A stretch of DNA of 8,666 nt from Oscillospiraceae bacterium (lineage in GTDB: Bacteria; Bacillota; Clostridia; Oscillospirales; Oscillospiraceae), in contig JAJPXI010000033.1 of the NCBI GenBank assembly GCA_021205585.1, forward strand, positions 1 to 8,666, read 5' to 3'. Positions 6,631-8,666 of the stretch are shown here, piece by piece. The notes below the pieces were generated by a model. The model had not been told where the DNA came from. It worked only from the letters and a program-made list of their open reading frames with translations, and ran no database searches. The position numbers were made by a program, and so were the translations under genes. The first letter of the stretch is position 1, and every line of letters starts with the position of its first letter.

Positions 6631-6659
6631 TTGACTTTTGATTCTATCCATAGTATACT
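6631..6659 (+). promoter_or_regulatory. Sigma-A type promoter of the LysR gene
   Basis: TTGACT (6631-6636) and TATACT (6654-6659) are separated by 17 bases, close to consensus. The -10 lies in the perfect palindrome AGTATACT (6652-6659), so the same eight bases also give a TATACT on the minus strand, facing the YczE-like gene. The minus-strand -35 (near 6677-6682) is weak, which fits an activated promoter. Confidence 0.7.
6641..6656. promoter_or_regulatory. Candidate LysR operator (imperfect dyad)
   Basis: ATTCTATCCATAGTAT is a dyad with CTAT/ATAG arms and outer AT pairs. It contains a T-N11-A spacing typical of LysR boxes. It sits between the -35 and -10 of the LysR promoter, where binding would repress lysR and could activate the divergent gene. 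The dyad is short, so this is inference. Confidence 0.3.
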
Positions 6660-6723
6660 CCTTTTCACTACATAAATAAAATGAATGTTAGCAATGCCTG
6701 TCATTCAAAAAGGGAATGGTAAG

Positions 6724-7635
6724 ATGGAACACCCGGGGCTTTCTACCAGCTTTGAATCCTATAAAATATTTTACTTTGTGGCCAAGCATAGATCGATCAC
6801 CGCAGCGGCCCAGCGGCTGTATGTGACCCAGCCCACCGTGACCAAGGCGGTGCGCAAGCTGGAGGAGCAGCTGGACTGCGCCCTGTTTGTGCGCACCAAG
6901 CGGGGCGTGCAGCTGACGCCGGAGGGGGATCTGCTGTGGCAGAGGGTGGAACCGGCCTGCCATCTGCTCTTCGAGGCGGAGCGGGAGCTGGAGGCGGTGC
7001 GCACCCTGAACGGGGGGACGCTGACCATCGTGTCCGCCGAGATGTGTTTCACCGTGTACATCCTGCCCGCCCTGAGCCGCTTCATGGCCGAGCATCCGGC
7101 GGTGAAGGTCAAGTGTAAAAACGCCCTGAACAACCGCATGATTGAGATGCTCCACAGCGGCGAGGCGGATTTGGCGGTGCTGCACACCCCCTTTGAAGGG
7201 GAGGACGTGCGCGTTCTGCGGGAAATCGACGCCACAAGGGAGAGCTTAGTGGCAGGGAAGCGGTTCGCCCAGGCTGCCCAGGGGGCGAAAACCCTGGAGG
7301 AGTTGGCGCGGCTGCCCTTTGTGTCCATGCCGGAAGGAACCTCCAGCAGGAGATACCTGGAGGATTTTTTCCAGACCCAGGGCCTGCCCTTTGAGCCGGA
7401 CATCGAGTTGACCACGGTGGAGCTGGTGGCCCAGGCGGTCACCGGCGGCTTCGGCGTGGGAATGCTGCCGGAAAAGCTCATCCAGGAGCGCGCCGGCGCG
7501 GAGGAGCTGTACCCCATCCCCCTGATTTCCCTGCCCCTCCGCCGGGCCTGCCTGATTGCCAGCAAAAACGCGGAAATCAGCCTGACCGCCCAGGCCTTTG
7601 TCAGCGAGTGGCTTCCCCGGACGCAGCCCCTTTGA
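6724..7635 (+). CDS. LysR-family transcriptional regulator
   Basis: A 303-residue LysR-type regulator. The winged helix-turn-helix covers about residues 11-68 (FYFVAKHRSITAAAQRLYVT, then QPTVTKAVRKLEEQL and LFVRTKRGVQLTPEG). A linker helix follows at about 69-93, and the periplasmic-binding-like effector domain runs from about 97 (GGTLTIVSAEMCFTVYILPA) to the end. The ATG at 6724 is preferred to an in-frame ATG at 6685 because AAGGGA (6710-6715) lies 8 bases upstream, while 6685 has no Shine-Dalgarno site. The ligand cannot be deduced. The likely target is the divergent YczE-like gene, with autoregulation. An 8-bp inverted repeat (7623-7630 with 7648-7655) straddles its stop codon and lacks a T tract, so transcription may continue into rqcP. 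Confidence 0.93.
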   Translation: MEHPGLSTSFESYKIFYFVAKHRSITAAAQRLYVTQPTVTKAVRKLEEQLDCALFVRTKRGVQLTPEGDLLWQRVEPACHLLFEAERELEAVRTLNGGTLTIVSAEMCFTVYILPALSRFMAEHPAVKVKCKNALNNRMIEMLHSGEADLAVLHTPFEGEDVRVLREIDATRESLVAGKRFAQAAQGAKTLEELARLPFVSMPEGTSSRRYLEDFFQTQGLPFEPDIELTTVELVAQAVTGGFGVGMLPEKLIQERAGAEELYPIPLISLPLRRACLIASKNAEISLTAQAFVSEWLPRTQPL

Positions 7636-7686
7636 CGGGCGGGCGCCGGGGCTGCCCCTGCGCAATACGAAAAGGAGTCGATTTTT

Positions 7687-7938
7687 ATGCGGTTGGATAA
7701 ATGGTTGAAGGTGTCCCGGCTGATCAAGCGCCGCACCGTGGCCAACGAGGCCTGCGACAACCAGCGGGTTCTGGTCAATGGCCGCCCGGCCCGGGCCTCC
7801 TATGAGGTGAAGCCGGGGGATCGGCTGGAGCTGCGCTTCGGGGAGCGGGCGCTGCACCTGGAGGTGCTGGCCGTGACCGAGTACGCCGGCAAGGCCGACG
7901 CCCCCGCCCTGTACCGGGAACTAGAGCCGGGGGAGTGA
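7687..7938 (+). CDS. rqcP: Ribosome quality-control S4-domain protein RqcP (YabO)
   Basis: An 83-residue S4-domain RNA-binding protein of the Hsp15/YabO type. In B. subtilis RqcP binds obstructed 50S-nascent chain complexes with RqcH and supports C-terminal alanine tailing. The N-terminus MRLDKWLKVSRLIKRRTVAN is nearly identical in pattern to YabO. It is followed by the S4 turns VLVNGRPARASYEVKPGD (28-45) and RFGERALHLEVLAV (50-63). The start follows AAAGGAG (7671-7677) at 9 bases. In relatives it follows hup or mazG and precedes yabP and yabQ. Here it is separated from hup by the YczE/LysR pair and followed by an integrase remnant. A weak hairpin (7956-7959 with 7966-7969) before TTTT may terminate it. 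Confidence 0.95.
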   Translation: MRLDKWLKVSRLIKRRTVANEACDNQRVLVNGRPARASYEVKPGDRLELRFGERALHLEVLAVTEYAGKADAPALYRELEPGE

Positions 7939-8206
7939 CAGCCCCGGAGGAGCGCGGGCTTCGCCGCCCATTTTCAAGAAAAGGTCAAGAAAATCGGCTC
8001 TTCGGTAGTTTGTGTGGGAAGAAAAACTGAATAAAGCCTTGGAACAGGAAGGAGTTCCGCTTATGATTTAGTTGGCAAAACGAAATCAGGAAAGTGGGGC
8101 TCTCAAAATGTGATATTTCCAATATCAGCATTCCTGGGCTGAAAGATTCCGCCAGACGCCGTAGACGCATTGAATCAGCGTTTCCTTAGAAATACAGATA
8201 GCTTAA
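7939..8206. other. Gene-poor, lower-GC stretch after rqcP
   Basis: No intact gene is visible. GC content falls compared with the flanking genes. TCAAGAAAA is repeated in tandem with an 11-base period (7974-7982 and 7985-7993). A 7-bp hairpin lies at 8111-8127. One + frame reads KIPPDAVDALNQRFLRNTDS and on to LIAMVMLS at 8143-8226 between stop codons; this faintly resembles the region before box I of tyrosine recombinases, so the stretch may be eroded integrase DNA. A 61-codon minus-strand frame at 7985-8170 has no recognisable domain. Confidence 0.5.
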
Positions 8207-8505
8207 TTGCTATGGTTATGTTGTCGTGTTCATGTGCCCAGCCAAGACTTCCGGGTCGTTAAGACAATATGTGATTTACGGCACATCTATGCCACTGCCG
8301 CTATCCGGGCGGGAGATGACATCAAGACCGTTTCGGGAAACCTCGGACACGCCACCTGTGCGTTTACTTTGGACGTCTACGGTCATGTTACAGACCAAAT
8401 GAAACAGGCCAGCGCCCAGCGTATGGAACATTATATCAAAGACATCTTAGACTTGTGAGTTGCGAGAAAAACTCATGTTTTGTGCGGGGCGTCGGATTTT
8501 CTTGA
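7985..8505. repeat. 11-bp inverted repeat bracketing the integrase remnant
   Basis: TCAAGAAAATC at 7985-7995 is the exact reverse complement of 8495-8505. The two copies lie outside the integrase remnant on either side, about 500 bases apart, and the left copy starts 46 bases after the rqcP stop codon. No target-site duplication is evident. It may mark element ends, or may be chance in AT-rich DNA. Confidence 0.35.
8207..8458 (+). pseudogene. C-terminal remnant of a tyrosine recombinase/integrase
   Basis: The frame from 8207 (83 codons, no good start or ribosome site) matches the C-terminal catalytic part of phage/ICE-type tyrosine integrases from about residue 20 on: CDLRHIYATAAIRAGDDIKT, then NLGHAT and FTLDVYGHVTDQMKQ. 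Box II Arg25, His48 of the GH motif and the nucleophile Tyr58 (VYGH) are present. The usual His at the start of the HxxR motif is Cys22 here. Everything upstream of the motif (about 250-300 residues in a full integrase, including the box I Arg) is missing or in other frames, so it cannot be active. A possible piece of the core lies in another frame at 8143-8226, suggesting an internal deletion and frameshift. A full-length copy elsewhere in the genome could be the source. Confidence 0.8.
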
Positions 8506-8666
8506 ATTACCTCCCCCTCCGGGAGGAAGAAGCTCCATCTACAGCTCCGCAGGAGCTTGGGTGGAGATGTTTACTAAGGAAGCACTGATTAAATGCGCCT
8601 GCGGCGGCTGACAATGATTTTGCACAAGAGCAACGCTGAAACCGTCACCTGGACAGCATAGCTGTC
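8459..8666. other. Non-coding right end with nested inverted repeats
   Basis: No coding frame I can support. Visible structure: CCTCCC (8510-8515) with GGGAGG (8521-8526); AGCTCC (8543-8548) with GGAGCT (8552-8557) around GCA; an alternative longer stem 8530-8536 with 8552-8558; an outer CTCCA (8533-8537) with TGGAG (8562-8566); and a 6-bp stem 8652-8657 with 8661-8666 around ATA at the very edge. This looks like the flank of a mobile element, but no transposase or named end is recognised. Confidence 0.45.

Noticed and set aside
7985..8170. 61-codon minus-strand frame after rqcP
   Set aside because: No ribosome site, no domain and lower-GC decayed context; most likely chance.

Overview
The window looks like a chromosomal segment from a GC-rich, spore-forming Firmicute, probably a gut Oscillospirales species of the Flavonifractor/Lawsonibacter kind. 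Three things suggest this. L19 is of the Bacillus/Clostridia type. Shine-Dalgarno sites are strong and purine-rich, and the promoters are clear sigma-A type. A SpoVB-like flippase, mazG, hup and rqcP lie together as in clostridial relatives of the B. subtilis yabM-yabN-yabO sporulation/division cluster. Taxonomy is inferred from sequence character only.

Layout: (1) 1-606: an inverted repeat at the left edge, then a strong promoter and rplS (L19), whose frame runs through a 21-bp perfect hairpin. (2) 607-797: non-coding, with small hairpins, a terminator and the promoter of the next unit. (3) 798-2922: a two-gene purine unit, a trimeric-type purine nucleoside phosphorylase and an MTA/SAH-type deaminase, one base apart. 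(4) 2964-5807: MATE/MurJ-superfamily flippase, mazG and hup, all on +, ending at stacked terminators. (5) 5893-7635: a divergent pair, a YczE-like (DUF6198-type) membrane protein on - and a LysR regulator on +, around a compact promoter/operator region. (6) 7687-7938: rqcP, the ribosome quality-control S4 protein. (7) 7939-8666: lower-GC, gene-poor DNA with the decayed C-terminal part of a tyrosine integrase and several inverted repeats. The yabP, yabQ and divIC genes expected after rqcP are absent.

How the genes may work together: the deaminase would turn 6-aminopurine nucleosides (methylthioadenosine, S-adenosylhomocysteine or adenosine) into 6-oxo forms, which the phosphorylase could split to hypoxanthine and a sugar phosphate. 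The flippase, MazG, HU and RqcP set covers envelope lipid transport, nucleotide clean-up, nucleoid structure and ribosome rescue. The LysR/YczE pair appears to have been placed between hup and rqcP, and an integrase remnant lies where the conserved cluster should continue, so this locus seems to have been rearranged at least twice. I found no CRISPR array, rRNA, tRNA or intact mobile element, and no convincing novel multi-gene system. The points worth following are the rplS/hairpin overlap, the purine gene pair, the LysR/YczE insertion and the remnant at the right end.
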